A program made the position numbers and the translations under genes. A DNA stretch of 64,000 nucleotides from Streptomyces sp. JJ66. Lineage in GTDB: Bacteria > Actinomycetota > Actinomycetes > Streptomycetales > Streptomycetaceae. Position 1 is the stretch's first letter. Every line of letters starts with the position of its first letter. Shown in pieces: positions 50,699-59,919 of the stretch. Below the pieces are notes generated by a model, which saw nothing but the letters and a program-made list of their open reading frames with translations, had not been told where the DNA came from and searched no databases. The DNA lies in the NCBI RefSeq assembly GCF_019303495.1, contig NZ_JAEVFI010000010.1:13995-77994 (forward strand), written 5' to 3'.

Positions 50699-51253
50699 TC
50701 AGCGGGCGTCCGCCTCGGGCTCGGGGTGCGGGAGCTCGTCGAGGTCGAGGGTGAAAGTGCGGCCGTCGGCCAGGGGGATGGGGAGCTTGCCCGTGCCGTA
50801 CTGGTGGGTGTGCGCCGCGATGTAACCGGTGCCGGTCGGCTGGGTGTGCAGGACGACTTCCTGGGCGTAGGGGTCTACCACCAGGTAGACCGGGATGCCG
50901 TAGCGGCCGTACTTCGCGGTGCAGTCGTCGTAGTCCTTGCGCGCGGAGGAGGTCGAGACGACCTCGGAGATCAGCAGGACGTCCTCGAAGCTGTAGCGCT
51001 TGCCTTCCTTACGCGCGTCCTCACGCAGGATCGCGAGGTCGGGGGCGGAGTTCTCGTCAGCGGGGAAATCGATGTAGACGTCGGAGGTGACCTTCGCGTG
51101 ACGGCCGAGGGTCAGAGCGGAGTCGATCTGCATTGATCTGATGGTGCTGGAGTGCTCTTCGCTCTGTGGGGTCATGATCACCTTTCCGTCGGCCCCGAAC
51201 AGGACCGTGTACCCCTCGGGGAACTCGGTGTGCACGATCGCGTCGACGCTCAT
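50699..51253 (-). CDS. Uma2 family (DUF820) putative endonuclease
   Basis: A 184-residue Uma2/DUF820 protein: SDVYIDFPADENSAPDLAILRED, then LLISEVVSTSSARKDYDDCTAKYGRYGIPVYLVVDP. The PD...E...K acidic residues are kept. The ATG at 51251-51253 follows AAGGAG at 6 nt. It is the second member of the family in the window; the role is unknown. Confidence 0.88.
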   Translation of the reverse strand: MSVDAIVHTEFPEGYTVLFGADGKVIMTPQSEEHSSTIRSMQIDSALTLGRHAKVTSDVYIDFPADENSAPDLAILREDARKEGKRYSFEDVLLISEVVSTSSARKDYDDCTAKYGRYGIPVYLVVDPYAQEVVLHTQPTGTGYIAAHTHQYGTGKLPIPLADGRTFTLDLDELPHPEPEADAR

Positions 51254-51411
51254 GAACGACTCCTTCCCGTGTGGACCCAGGATAGGACGGAAAGAGCTGC
51301 GGCCCCGAGCCCGTTGGTACGGTCGGCAGACGGCCCGGACAGAGCGTGCGCCCCACAGCCGGTGCCGGAGAACCGCGACGGTATGGCCCTCTGCCGCCCC
51401 GGGGGCGGGTG

Positions 51412-52023
51412 TCAGTGGGCGATGTCCACGGTGAGGGTGCCGGCGGCGGGGGTGACGCGGAAGCCGTCCTGCGACTCGACGCCGATGGCGACGCCCAGTT
51501 CGCCCTCGAAGACGCCCATGCCCGCCACGCCGCGCACGGTGTCCGTCGGCTCGCCGTCGAAGGGGACGTTCGCCTCACGCGGCATGCCGACGAGGACCAG
51601 CTTGAGGCCGTGCTCGCCGGGGACCTCGGTGACGTCACCGCGACCGCCGTGGGCGAGCGGGTCCATGTAGTGGGCGATGTAGCCGGGGGTGCCGCCTTCG
51701 AAGGTGAAGGTGAGGCGGTCGTAGCCGTCGTGCTCGGTGAGCATGACGTTCCGCAGGGTCGGGCGGGTGGTGAAGTTGTCGCCCTCGCCGCTCACCTTCT
51801 GGGCGCTGAACTCCGTGGTCGGTGACGCGGGCACCGAGGGGGACGCCGGTGGGGCCGTGGGGGAGTGCGTCTGGGGGCCGGGTTCCGACGCCGGTGCGGA
51901 CGGCGAGGTGGAGACCGAACCCGCCTCGGACGCGGGTTCGCTGCCGCAGGCGGTGAGGGTCAGCGCGGTGGCCAGGGCCAGCGCGGCCAGGGGCAGGGCG
52001 GGGGCAGGGGGGCGTCGTCGCAT
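51412..52023 (-). CDS. Lipoprotein with AMIN-like domain
   Basis: The 203-residue protein starts with a lipoprotein signal (RR, hydrophobic segment, lipobox LTAC at 23-26) and a Ser/Pro/Thr linker. A beta-rich domain (residues 72-203; NVMLTEHDGYDRLTFTFEGG, GYIAHYMDPLAHGG) resembles actinobacterial AMIN-like domains. It should be anchored on the outer face of the membrane. Function is unknown. The ATG at 52021-52023 follows AGAGGAAG. Confidence 0.82.
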   Translation of the reverse strand: MRRRPPAPALPLAALALATALTLTACGSEPASEAGSVSTSPSAPASEPGPQTHSPTAPPASPSVPASPTTEFSAQKVSGEGDNFTTRPTLRNVMLTEHDGYDRLTFTFEGGTPGYIAHYMDPLAHGGRGDVTEVPGEHGLKLVLVGMPREANVPFDGEPTDTVRGVAGMGVFEGELGVAIGVESQDGFRVTPAAGTLTVDIAH

Positions 52024-52048
52024 GCGGGCGCTTCCTCTCCGGGTACGG

Positions 52049-52088
52049 CGGACGGCCCCGGGCGGGCATGCCCGCCCGGGGCCGTCCG
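52049..52088 (-). terminator. 40-nt perfect palindrome terminator after the YbjN gene
   Basis: Two contiguous 20-nt arms, CGGACGGCCCCGGGCGGGCA and its exact complement, lie between the YbjN-domain gene and the lipoprotein gene. Confidence 0.8.
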
Positions 52089-52115
52089 CGATGTGCTGCG
52101 GGTGCTTCGGGGAGG

Positions 52116-52688
52116 TCAGCTCTCGTCGCCGTCCGGGCCGGTGCCGGGGGTGCTGTCCGGGCCGCCGGTGCCGTCGGAGCCGGATTCGGCGTCCTTCTCC
52201 AGACCGAGCGTGTCCACGAGCCACTTGTCGAACTCCATCGACGCACGCACCCAGCTCACCGTGCTGGACACGAAGTGTTCCAGCGACACGCCGGTGCCGA
52301 TGAGCAGCTGCGCTTCGCCGATCAACCTGACGGTGCCGTCGTCATGCGTGTGGGTGTAGACCTTTGGCCACAGGGTGCGGCGGTTCCAGTCGTCGATCGA
52401 CTCCAGGATCTTGATCTTGTCGTCGATCGAGTGCGGCCGGTCGTAGAACGTCCGCACCGAGAAGACCTGCTGCTCCTTCTCCCCGCGGAACATGAAGTAC
52501 GTGCGGAACTTCTCCCACGGCGCGGCGAGGTCGCCCTCGTCGTCAACGACGTACTTGAGCTCCATCTGGTCGAGCAGCTGCTTGACCAGGTTCTGGTCCG
52601 GGACGATCGGCCCCTGAGGCGGACCCTGCTGCGGTTGCTGAGGTTCCTGGCCCCCGAAGTTCGGAATCGAGGACGGGTCGATGCTCAC
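52116..52688 (-). CDS. YbjN domain protein
   Basis: A 190-residue cytosolic protein with a YbjN fold (type III secretion chaperone-like): LDQMELKYVVDDEGDLAAPWEKFRTYFMF, RTFYDRPHSIDDKIKILESIDDWNR, and VSLEHFVSSTVSWVRASMEFDKWL. It has a Pro/Gln start and an acidic tail. The start is GTG at 52686-52688 behind AAGGGAA. The role in actinobacteria is unknown. It is 147 nt downstream of clpB on the same strand. Confidence 0.85.
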   Translation of the reverse strand: MSIDPSSIPNFGGQEPQQPQQGPPQGPIVPDQNLVKQLLDQMELKYVVDDEGDLAAPWEKFRTYFMFRGEKEQQVFSVRTFYDRPHSIDDKIKILESIDDWNRRTLWPKVYTHTHDDGTVRLIGEAQLLIGTGVSLEHFVSSTVSWVRASMEFDKWLVDTLGLEKDAESGSDGTGGPDSTPGTGPDGDES

Positions 52689-52835
52689 GTAGGTGTTCCC
52701 TTCGTACGGCTTCGGCCATCCTCCCCCACGACGGCCCGGTCACCGCAACCCGGCCGGGCGCCCTCTCGGTGCGGCGCGCCCGCCCCTTGCGACGGCAGCC
52801 GCCCCGTGCGGCGGGTGCCCGGCCGGGCTGCGCGG

Positions 52836-55439
52836 TCAGTCCGTGGCGGCCGGTGCGACGACCAGCCCGTCACCGGTGACATCGACCCGGACGGTGTCGC
52901 CGTCGCGCACCCCGCCGCTCAGGATCTCCCGGGCCAGCTGGTCACCGATCGCGGTCTGTACCAGGCGGCGCAGCGGGCGCGCGCCGTACGCCGGGTCGTT
53001 GCCCTCGACCGCCAGCCAGTGCCGGGCGGTCTCGGTCACCTCCAGCGTAAGCCGCCGGTCGGCCAGGCGCCGCTGGAGCGCGTCGATCTGCAGCTGCGCG
53101 ATGCGCTCCAGCTCGTCGCCGCTGAGCGCCTGGAAGACGACGATGTCGTCCAGCCGGTTCAGGAACTCCGGGCGGAACGCGGCGCGCACCGCCGCGAGCA
53201 CCTTCTCCTTTTGGTCCTCGGGCTTGGACAGGGGGTCCATCAGGTGCTGGCTGCCGAGGTTGGAGGTGAGGATGAGGATGGTGTTGCGGAAATCGACGGT
53301 GCGGCCCTGGCCGTCGGTGAGGCGTCCGTCGTCCAGCACCTGGAGCAGGATGTCGAAGACCTCCGGGTGCGCCTTCTCCACCTCGTCCAGCAGGACGACG
53401 GTGTACGGGCGGCGCCGCACGGCCTCGGTGAGCTGGCCGCCCTCCTCATAGCCGACGTATCCGGGCGGGGCGCCGACCAGGCGGGCCACCGAGTGCTTCT
53501 CGCCGTACTCGCTCATGTCGATGCGGACCATCGCCCGCTCGTCGTCGAACAGGAAGTCCGCGAGCGCCTTCGCCAGCTCCGTCTTGCCGACGCCGGTGGG
53601 GCCGAGGAAGAGGAACGAGCCGGTGGGCCGGTCGGGGTCGGAGATGCCCGCGCGGGTGCGGCGGACGGCGTCGGACACCGCCCGCACGGCCTCGCTCTGG
53701 CCGATCAGACGGCGGCCCAGCTCCTCTTCCATGCGCAGGAGTTTCTGCGTCTCACCTTCCAGCAGGCGGCCGGCCGGGATGCCCGTCCAGGAGGCGACGA
53801 CGTCGGCGATGTCGTCCGGGCCGACCTCCTCCTTGACCATGGCGTCCTTCGCCGGGGCCGCCTCCGCTTCCGCCTCGGCCCGCGCGGCCTCCTCCAACTG
53901 CCGCTCGACGGCCGGGATCTCGCCGTAGAGCAGCTTGGACGCGGTGTCGAAGTCGCCGTCCCGCTCGGCCCGTTCGGCCTGGCCGCGCAGTTCGTCCAGG
54001 CGCTCCTTCAGCTCACCGAGCGCGTTGAGCGCCTGCTTCTCCTTCTCCCAGCGGGCGATCAGGCCGCGCAGCTCCTCCTCCCGGTCGGCCAGGTCGCGGC
54101 GCAGCTTCTCCAGCCGCTCGACGGAGGCCGCGTCGGACTCGCTGGCCAGCGCCAGCTCTTCCATGCGCATCCGGTCCACCGAGCGCTGGAGCGCGTCGAT
54201 CTCCACCGGTGAGGAGTCGATCTCCATGCGCAGCCGGGACGCGGCCTCGTCCACCAGGTCGATGGCCTTGTCGGGGAGGAAGCGGGAGGTGATGTAGCGG
54301 TCGGAGAGGGTGGCGGCGGCCACCAGCGCGCTGTCGGCGATCTGCACCTTGTGGTGCGCCTCGTAGCGCCCCTTGAGCCCGCGCAGGATCGCGATCGAGT
54401 CGGCCACCGTGGGCTCGGCGACCAGCACTTGCTGGAAGCGCCGCTCCAGCGCCGGGTCCTTCTCGATCCGCTCGCGGTACTCGTCCAGCGTCGTCGCGCC
54501 GACCATGCGCAGCTCGCCACGGGCCAGCATCGGCTTGAGCATGTTGCCCGCGTCCATCGCCGAATCGCCACCAGCGCCCGCGCCGACGACGGTGTGCAGC
54601 TCGTCGATGAACGTGACGATCTGGCCCTCGCTGTCCTTGATCTCGGCCAGGACCGTCTTCAGCCGCTCCTCGAACTCGCCACGGTACTTCGCCCCGGCGA
54701 CCATCGCGCCCAGGTCCAGGCTGACCAGCCGCTTGTCGCGCAGCGACTCCGGCACGTCGCCCTTGACGATGCGCTGCGCCAGGCCCTCGACGACGGCCGT
54801 CTTGCCCACGCCGGGCTCACCGATGAGCACCGGGTTGTTCTTGGTGCGGCGCGAGAGCACCTGCACGACGCGGCGGATCTCCTGGTCCCGGCCGATGACC
54901 GGGTCCAGCTTGCCGTCCCGCGCGGCGGCGGTGAGGTCCGTGCCGAACTTCTCCAGCGCCTTGTAGGTGCCCTCCGGGTCGGCGGTGGTGACGCGGCGGC
55001 CACCGCGCGCCTCCTGGAACGCGGCCAGCAGCTTCTTCGCGCTCGCGCCCTGCCCCTCCAGCACCTCACCGGTCTGCCCGCCCTTCGCGGCGACGCCGAT
55101 GAGCAGGTGCTCGGTGGAGACGTACGCGTCCCCCAGCTCCTTCGCGCGCTGGGCCGCGTCCGCGATGACGGCGAGCAGCTCCCGGTTGGGCTGTGGCTTG
55201 GCGACGGTGCTGCCCTGCACCCGGGGCAGCGCGCCGAGCAGCCGCTCGGCACCGGAGCGCAGTGCGGCCTGGTCGGCCTCCACCGACGCCAGCAGGTCCT
55301 GGATGTTCTCGTTGTCCTCGCCCTCCAGCAGGGCCAGGAGCAGGTGGGCCGGGGTGAAGTCGGAGTGCCCGTCGGTCAGGGCGCGGCTGCTGGCCGCGTT
55401 GATCGCGTCCCGGCTCTTGTTCGTCAGCTCGGCATCCAC
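52836..55439 (-). CDS. clpB: ATP-dependent disaggregase ClpB (Hsp100)
   Basis: The 867-residue AAA+ disaggregase has the Clp N domain (1-145) and NBD1 with Walker A GEPGVGKT. The coiled-coil M domain spans about 400-530. NBD2 has Walker [12 protein letters not shown] and Walker [13 protein letters not shown]. It reactivates aggregated protein with DnaK. The GTG at 55437-55439 is chosen because AAGGAGGAG lies 8-10 nt upstream. A HAIR-like element 59-79 nt upstream indicates HspR control together with dnaK. Confidence 0.97.
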   Translation of the reverse strand: MDAELTNKSRDAINAASSRALTDGHSDFTPAHLLLALLEGEDNENIQDLLASVEADQAALRSGAERLLGALPRVQGSTVAKPQPNRELLAVIADAAQRAKELGDAYVSTEHLLIGVAAKGGQTGEVLEGQGASAKKLLAAFQEARGGRRVTTADPEGTYKALEKFGTDLTAAARDGKLDPVIGRDQEIRRVVQVLSRRTKNNPVLIGEPGVGKTAVVEGLAQRIVKGDVPESLRDKRLVSLDLGAMVAGAKYRGEFEERLKTVLAEIKDSEGQIVTFIDELHTVVGAGAGGDSAMDAGNMLKPMLARGELRMVGATTLDEYRERIEKDPALERRFQQVLVAEPTVADSIAILRGLKGRYEAHHKVQIADSALVAAATLSDRYITSRFLPDKAIDLVDEAASRLRMEIDSSPVEIDALQRSVDRMRMEELALASESDAASVERLEKLRRDLADREEELRGLIARWEKEKQALNALGELKERLDELRGQAERAERDGDFDTASKLLYGEIPAVERQLEEAARAEAEAEAAPAKDAMVKEEVGPDDIADVVASWTGIPAGRLLEGETQKLLRMEEELGRRLIGQSEAVRAVSDAVRRTRAGISDPDRPTGSFLFLGPTGVGKTELAKALADFLFDDERAMVRIDMSEYGEKHSVARLVGAPPGYVGYEEGGQLTEAVRRRPYTVVLLDEVEKAHPEVFDILLQVLDDGRLTDGQGRTVDFRNTILILTSNLGSQHLMDPLSKPEDQKEKVLAAVRAAFRPEFLNRLDDIVVFQALSGDELERIAQLQIDALQRRLADRRLTLEVTETARHWLAVEGNDPAYGARPLRRLVQTAIGDQLAREILSGGVRDGDTVRVDVTGDGLVVAPAATD

Positions 55440-55497
55440 GTGCGGCGCTCCTCCTTCATACCGGCGGCTCCATCCTGACGCATCCAGCATACACAAA

Positions 55498-55518
55498 CTT
55501 GAGTCGCCTACGCTCATG
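55498..55518 (-). promoter_or_regulatory. HAIR (HspR) operator of clpB
   Basis: CTTGAGT-N7-GCTCATG lies at 55498-55518. One arm is perfect and the other keeps CTCA of the consensus ACTCAAG. TATGCT, a plausible -10 box, lies just downstream on the minus strand at about 55485-55490. Confidence 0.8.
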
Positions 55519-55571
55519 GCTCGGCTGGGCGTACGGATACCCGCCGGGGACGCCTGGCCGGGGGCCGGGCC

Positions 55572-56540
55572 TCAGTCCTCGTCGCCTGCTTCGCCGTCCT
55601 CTGCTTCGTCATCTTCGAAGGCGTCGCCGATCTCGTCCACGATCTCGGCCGCCACCAGACCCCCGGCCACACCGGCGGCCAGCCCGACCGCGCCCATGCC
55701 GACCGCGCCCGCGCCGAGACCGGAGTGGTGGGTGCCGCCGTGCTGTACGGGGTGCCCGGGCCCGGCGTGGTGCTCCGCCAGTGCGGACACCCACGAGTCC
55801 ACCTCGGCGACCCAGTCGCGGCGGGCGACGTCCTCGTGCGCGATGACGTGCCGGTGCAGCACGTCCGTGGAGCCGCCGAACAGCCCGGAGCTGCGCTTGT
55901 CTCCCTCCAGCACCACCTCGACACCGCCCGGGGCGGCCAGGAAGGTGACCTCCAACTGGTGCAGCGCGTGGGCGAACCGCGGGGCGGGCGCGAGCTCCAG
56001 TTCCTGATAGAAGGGGAGTTGCTGTCCGGTGCCGTGGATGTGGCCCAGCTCCACGTCCGCGGAGGTGAAGCCGAAGCCGAGCTGGCCGAGGGCTTCGAGC
56101 ACGGCCTCCTGTGCGGGCAGGGGCGCGACGGCGATGGGGTCGAGATCGCCCTGGTCGCGCGCTCCGGCCACGTGCAGGGCGGTCCGCAGGCCCAAGGCGA
56201 TGCCCAGCGGCTGGCCGTGCAGCTCGGTGAGTGGTGTCTCCCACGGCAGCGGTACCGCGAACGGCACGCTCTCCTCGGCCTCTTCGGTGAGCCGGAAACC
56301 GCCGCCTACGGTGAACCGGGCGAAGCCGACGATGCCGTGCTCCTCGCCCTCCTCGTGCTCTGCCTCGACGCGGGCGACCAGCTCCAGCTCGACCTGTTCG
56401 ATCTCGTAGTCGGTGCCGCCGCCGCGCATGCGCACCTCGCCGCGCAGCTCACCTCCCGGCAGTGCGGGCCCGGCTTCCAGCACCGTGTCCACCGTGGGCC
56501 CACCCATGCCGAGCGAGCCGAGCAACCGCTTGAACACCAT
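55572..56540 (-). CDS. Spo0M-family sporulation protein
   Basis: The 322-residue protein has the arrestin-like Spo0M fold: VFKRLLGSLGMGGPTVDTVL, LPGGELRGEVRMRGG, and VPFAVPLPWETPLTELHGQPLGIALGLRTALHVAGARDQGDLDPI. A Gly/Ala helix and an acidic tail end the chain. In Bacillus Spo0M affects sporulation entry; its Streptomyces role is unproven. The ATG at 56538-56540 is chosen; the GTG four codons upstream sits directly on the Shine-Dalgarno sequence and is unlikely. Confidence 0.88.
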   Translation of the reverse strand: MVFKRLLGSLGMGGPTVDTVLEAGPALPGGELRGEVRMRGGGTDYEIEQVELELVARVEAEHEEGEEHGIVGFARFTVGGGFRLTEEAEESVPFAVPLPWETPLTELHGQPLGIALGLRTALHVAGARDQGDLDPIAVAPLPAQEAVLEALGQLGFGFTSADVELGHIHGTGQQLPFYQELELAPAPRFAHALHQLEVTFLAAPGGVEVVLEGDKRSSGLFGGSTDVLHRHVIAHEDVARRDWVAEVDSWVSALAEHHAGPGHPVQHGGTHHSGLGAGAVGMGAVGLAAGVAGGLVAAEIVDEIGDAFEDDEAEDGEAGDED

Positions 56541-56663
56541 GGTGGCGTTCACTCTCCTTCACCTGGTCCGTGGTGTGCGCACGCGAGGGCCGCGTGTGCG
56601 TCCCGTCACGGGACGACTACGCAACGCCCGGACCGGTGAAGGAGTTCCTGCCCCTGCTGCGGC

Positions 56664-56927
56664 TCACCGACCGCCCTTGAGGCGCTCCACGAGCGCCACG
56701 CCACCAGCCGCCAGCGCGACCTGGATCAACAGCTCCCACCAGTCGATGCCCTCGGTCTGTGCGACGCCGAGCCCTGCGGCGATGGCCGTACCGAGCAGCG
56801 CGGCGGCGATGCCGACGAGGATGGTCCAGATCACGCCGATGCGCTGGCGGCCGGGTAGCGCGAGCCGACCGAGCACGCCGATGACGATGCCGATCACGAT
56901 GGCCGTGAGCAGGCCGGAGATTTCCAT
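56664..56927 (-). CDS. GlsB/YeaQ/YmgE family stress membrane protein
   Basis: The 87-residue protein has three hydrophobic helices with the family pattern (GLLTAIVIGIVIGVLGRLALPG, WTILVGIAAALLGTAIAAGLG) and a basic end. Members are transglycosylase-associated or stress-linked membrane proteins of unknown mechanism. The ATG at 56925-56927 follows AAAGGGA. Confidence 0.85.
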   Translation of the reverse strand: MEISGLLTAIVIGIVIGVLGRLALPGRQRIGVIWTILVGIAAALLGTAIAAGLGVAQTEGIDWWELLIQVALAAGGVALVERLKGGR

Positions 56928-57070
56928 GGGGCGTCCCTTTCGTCGTAGTGCACTCTCCTTGTGCCCACAACTGGCCGGATACACGCGGAGGACACCAACT
57001 CCTCCGCCACCTCCTCCGCGACGGCGCGGCCGGGGGTGCGGGGCGGGGTGCTGCCAGGGGGTGCTGCCAG

Positions 57071-57102
57071 GGGGCGTGCGGGCGGCGCGGCCCGCACGCC
57101 CC
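57071..57102 (-). terminator. Terminator after the SulP gene
   Basis: GGGGCGTGCGGGC (57071-57083) and GCCCGCACGCCCC (57090-57102) form a perfect 13-bp stem with a 6-nt loop, 7 nt past the stop. Confidence 0.8.
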
Positions 57103-57108
57103 ACGCCG

Positions 57109-58611
57109 TCAGTGGCCGCCGGTGAGCTGGCCCGCGAGCTTGTCGTGCAGGGCCGCGCTGGGCTCGTTGCGGCCGACGATGGTGACCTTCTTCCCGCGCT
57201 GCGCGTACTTCGTCTCGATCGCGTCCAGCGCCGCCACCGAGGAGGCATCCCAGATGTGGGCGTCGGACAGGTCGATGACGACGTCGTCGGGGTCGTTCGC
57301 GTAGTCGAACTGGGTGACCAGGTCGTTGGAGGAGGCGAAGAACAGCTCGCCGGTGACCGCGTAGACGGCCTGCTTGCCGTCCGGGTCCACCACGCCGGAG
57401 ACCTCCGCCAGGTGGGCCACCCGGCGCGCGAAGGCGACCATCGCGGTGAGGACGCCGACGACGACGCCGATGGCCAGGTTGTGCGTGGCGACGACGACGG
57501 CGACGGTCACCGCCATCACCACGGTCTCGCTCACCGGCAGCTTGCGCAGCGTGCGCGGGCGGACGGAGTGCCAGTCGAAGGTGGCGACGGACACCAGGAT
57601 CATCACCGCGACCAGGGCGGCCATCGGGATGTCGGAGACGACCGGCCCGAAGACGATGCACAGCACCATCAGGAAGGCGCCGGCCAGGAAGGTGGACAGC
57701 CGGGTCCGCGCCCCGGACGCCTTCACGTTGATCATCGTCTGCCCGATCATGGCGCAGCCGCCCATGCCGCCGAAGAACCCGGTGACGATGTTGGCCACGC
57801 CCTGCCCGATCGACTCGCGCGTCTTGTTGGAACGGGTGTCGGTGATGTCGTCCACGAGCTTCGCCGTCATCAGCGACTCCATCAGCCCCACCAGCGCGAG
57901 CGCCAGCGCGTACGGGGCGATGACGCCGAGCGCGTCCAGCGTGTACGGCATGTCGGGCAGGCCGGGCACGGGCAGCGCGGAGGGCAGCTCACCCCGGTCG
58001 CCGACGGTCGGTACGGCGATGGCGGCGGCCACGGTGATGGTCGTCAGCACCACGATGGTCACCAGCGGCGCCGGGACGATCTTCGTCACCCTGGGGAACA
58101 GCACCATCAGCACCAGTCCGCCGACCACCAGCGGGTACACCGCGAGCGGTACGTCCCGCAGCTCCGGCACCTGGGCGAGGAAGATCAGAATGGCCAGCGC
58201 GTTGACGAAGCCGACCATCACCGAGCGCGGCACGAACCGCATCAGCCGCGCGACGCCGAGCGCACCGAGGACGACCTGGAAGACGCCGCCGAGGATGACG
58301 GCGCCGACGAGGTAGCCGATCCCGTACTCCCGGAAGAGCGGCGCGACCACCAGGGCTATCGCGCCCGTCGCCGCCGAGATCATGGCCTTGCGCCCGCCGA
58401 CGACGGAGATCACCACGGCCATGGTGAAGGAAGCGAACAGCCCCACCGCCGGATCGACGCCGACGATGATCGAGAACGAGATCGCCTCCGGGATCAGCGC
58501 CAGCGCGACGACCAGACCGGCCAGCACCTCGGTGCGGAACACGGTGGCCGAGGCCAGGAAGTCGGGCCGGCGCAGGCGCGGCAGGCGGGCAGCGGGCAGC
58601 GTCGAGGACAT
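57109..58611 (-). CDS. SulP family anion transporter with STAS domain
   Basis: The 500-residue permease has about ten to twelve membrane helices (SulP signature region ALIPEAISFSIIVGVDPAVGLFAS; GFFGGMGGCAMIGQTMINVKASG). A short C-terminal STAS domain follows (VTGELFFASSNDLVTQFDY...VVIDLSDAHIWDASSVAALDAIETKY). SulP proteins carry sulfate, bicarbonate or dicarboxylates; the substrate is undetermined. The ATG at 58609-58611 is preceded by AAGAGA. A MerR regulator gene diverges upstream and probably controls it. Confidence 0.9.
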   Translation of the reverse strand: MSSTLPAARLPRLRRPDFLASATVFRTEVLAGLVVALALIPEAISFSIIVGVDPAVGLFASFTMAVVISVVGGRKAMISAATGAIALVVAPLFREYGIGYLVGAVILGGVFQVVLGALGVARLMRFVPRSVMVGFVNALAILIFLAQVPELRDVPLAVYPLVVGGLVLMVLFPRVTKIVPAPLVTIVVLTTITVAAAIAVPTVGDRGELPSALPVPGLPDMPYTLDALGVIAPYALALALVGLMESLMTAKLVDDITDTRSNKTRESIGQGVANIVTGFFGGMGGCAMIGQTMINVKASGARTRLSTFLAGAFLMVLCIVFGPVVSDIPMAALVAVMILVSVATFDWHSVRPRTLRKLPVSETVVMAVTVAVVVATHNLAIGVVVGVLTAMVAFARRVAHLAEVSGVVDPDGKQAVYAVTGELFFASSNDLVTQFDYANDPDDVVIDLSDAHIWDASSVAALDAIETKYAQRGKKVTIVGRNEPSAALHDKLAGQLTGGH

Positions 58612-58921
58612 GCGACCGTCTCTTGTTCGAACGTTCCGGGTGAGCTCTGGGCGCGGTGACGGCCTCGCCCCGGGTTTCCCGGGTGGGCACCGCGATCGGG
58701 CATCATTGCCCGGGGACGCCCGTGCGCCTCGCGAGGAGACGGCGGTTACCGCTGCTCCAGCGGCCGGGCACGTCCACGACTCTACCCTGACGTAAGGGGA
58801 GAGTGCGCCCGCTGGGCTGTGAATCACAGGTGAACGGCCGCCGCTGCCTGGTGATATGTGTCACCTCCTGCGTTGGTGGGGCAGAACGAGCGAGACGAGA
58901 GACCGAGGAGAGCGACCGGCG
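58612..58921. other. Divergent SulP / MerR intergenic region
   Basis: It contains the MerR-type inverted repeat at 58779-58804 and presumably both promoters. No gene is supported. Confidence 0.55.
58779..58804. promoter_or_regulatory. MerR-type operator
   Basis: ACTCTACCCT-GACGTA-AGGGGAGAGT is an inverted repeat with 9 of 10 matching arm positions. Its placement between the SulP and MerR genes suggests that it is the regulator's binding site. Confidence 0.65.
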
Positions 58922-59350
58922 ATGGCGCAGGGTGCGGTAGTGCGGGAAGCGACAGCGCGGGGGCACATGCAAATCGGCCAGGTCGCCGAGCGGACCGGCC
59001 TGTCGCTGCGCACCATCCGCCACTACGACGAGCTGGGCCTGGTCACCCCGTCCGCGCGCAGCAAGGGCGGCTTCCGCCTCTACACCGAGGCCGATGTCGA
59101 ACGGCTGATGGTCATCCGGCGCATGAAGCCCCTGGACTTCTCGCTCCAGGAGATGCGCGACCTGCTGGAGGCCACCGACGCTCTCGCCGCCCCCGACGCC
59201 CTGCCCCACGCCGACCGCGAGCGCCTGCGGGAACGCGTTGACACCTATCGCAAGCTGGCCGAGGCCCGCTGCGCCAAGCTTCGCACCCAGCTCCGCGCCG
59301 CCGAGGACTTCGCCCACACCCTCCGCCGCCACTTGCACGAGGCGGACTGA
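58922..59350 (+). CDS. MerR family transcriptional regulator
   Basis: A 142-residue regulator with a MerR winged helix (MQIGQVAERTGLSLRTIRHYDELGLVTPSARSKGGFRLY, then VERLMVIRRMKPLDFSLQEMRDLL) and a dimerising C-terminal helix (DTYRKLAEARCAKLRTQL). There is no CxC metal-binding pattern; a single Cys lies in the helix. The ATG at 58922 follows GAGGAG; a start at 58967 (MQIGQVAE) is also possible. It diverges from the SulP gene and likely regulates it. Confidence 0.9.
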   Translation: MAQGAVVREATARGHMQIGQVAERTGLSLRTIRHYDELGLVTPSARSKGGFRLYTEADVERLMVIRRMKPLDFSLQEMRDLLEATDALAAPDALPHADRERLRERVDTYRKLAEARCAKLRTQLRAAEDFAHTLRRHLHEAD

Positions 59351-59841
59351 CGGGCCAACCCGCCTCCCGCCCCGTGCCGACGGCGGGCACGATGCGAACG
59401 TCGTTCGCGGGCGGCCTCGTGTGGGTTCGCGGCAGCGAACGCGCGCCCGTACGGGCCGGGGCGACGCCCACCCGCACGAGCCACCATCCGACCTTTGCCC
59501 GTCCCGCCCGCGCGCCGGCGGTGTGTCAGGCCCCGTGGGGCGTGCGGCCCCCGGGTACGCCGGTCCAGGTGCGCCACCACGGGCCACTTCGCGCCTGCGT
59601 GCAGGCCCCGGGCTTCACCATGGCCGAACACGATCGGTCGGGCTGCTGACGCCCCTGGTCAACCGGCCGATCCAGAACGTTCGTTCGATGTATCGCTGGC
59701 CGAATTCCCACGTCAACGGGTGATCAACTGCCTACCCGCTGTCGGTGGCGGCTGCTCTCATGAGACGCGCTGCGGGATCCGCCCACAGCCTTTGGGACGG
59801 CAGCTCTGGGGCGACAGCTCCCGGGACGACAGGGGGTCGGC
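59351..59841. other. Intergenic region upstream of the Mrr-like nuclease unit
   Basis: No supported gene. A candidate SOS box lies at 59673-59688; otherwise nothing recognisable. Confidence 0.45.
59673..59688 (+). promoter_or_regulatory. Candidate SOS (LexA) box
   Basis: CAGAAC-GTTC-GTTCGA matches 10 of the 12 fixed positions of the actinobacterial LexA box TCGAAC-N4-GTTCGA. The right arm is perfect. It lies 154 nt upstream of the 25-residue ORF that is coupled to a nuclease gene. Confidence 0.4.
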
Positions 59842-59919
59842 ATGACGACGCAAGGGAAGAAGCGGCGGGGCCGGGTGGGCCACCCGTCGTCCGCTCACCC
59901 GGGCGGCGGGGCGCGATGA
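59842..59919 (+). CDS. 25-residue ORF coupled to the Mrr-like nuclease gene
   Basis: The ATG at 59842 follows AGGGGG at 5-6 nt. The reading frame gives a basic peptide (MTTQGKKRRGRVGH start) and stops at 59919 with TGA overlapping the ATG of the nuclease gene (ATGA). The nuclease start has no good ribosome binding site of its own, so this ORF may serve as a translational coupler. Confidence 0.5.
   Translation: MTTQGKKRRGRVGHPSSAHPGGGAR

Noticed and set aside
52749..52824. Long-loop inverted repeat after clpB
   Set aside because: The arms pair 11/12, but the loop is 49 nt, so a terminator is not convincing.
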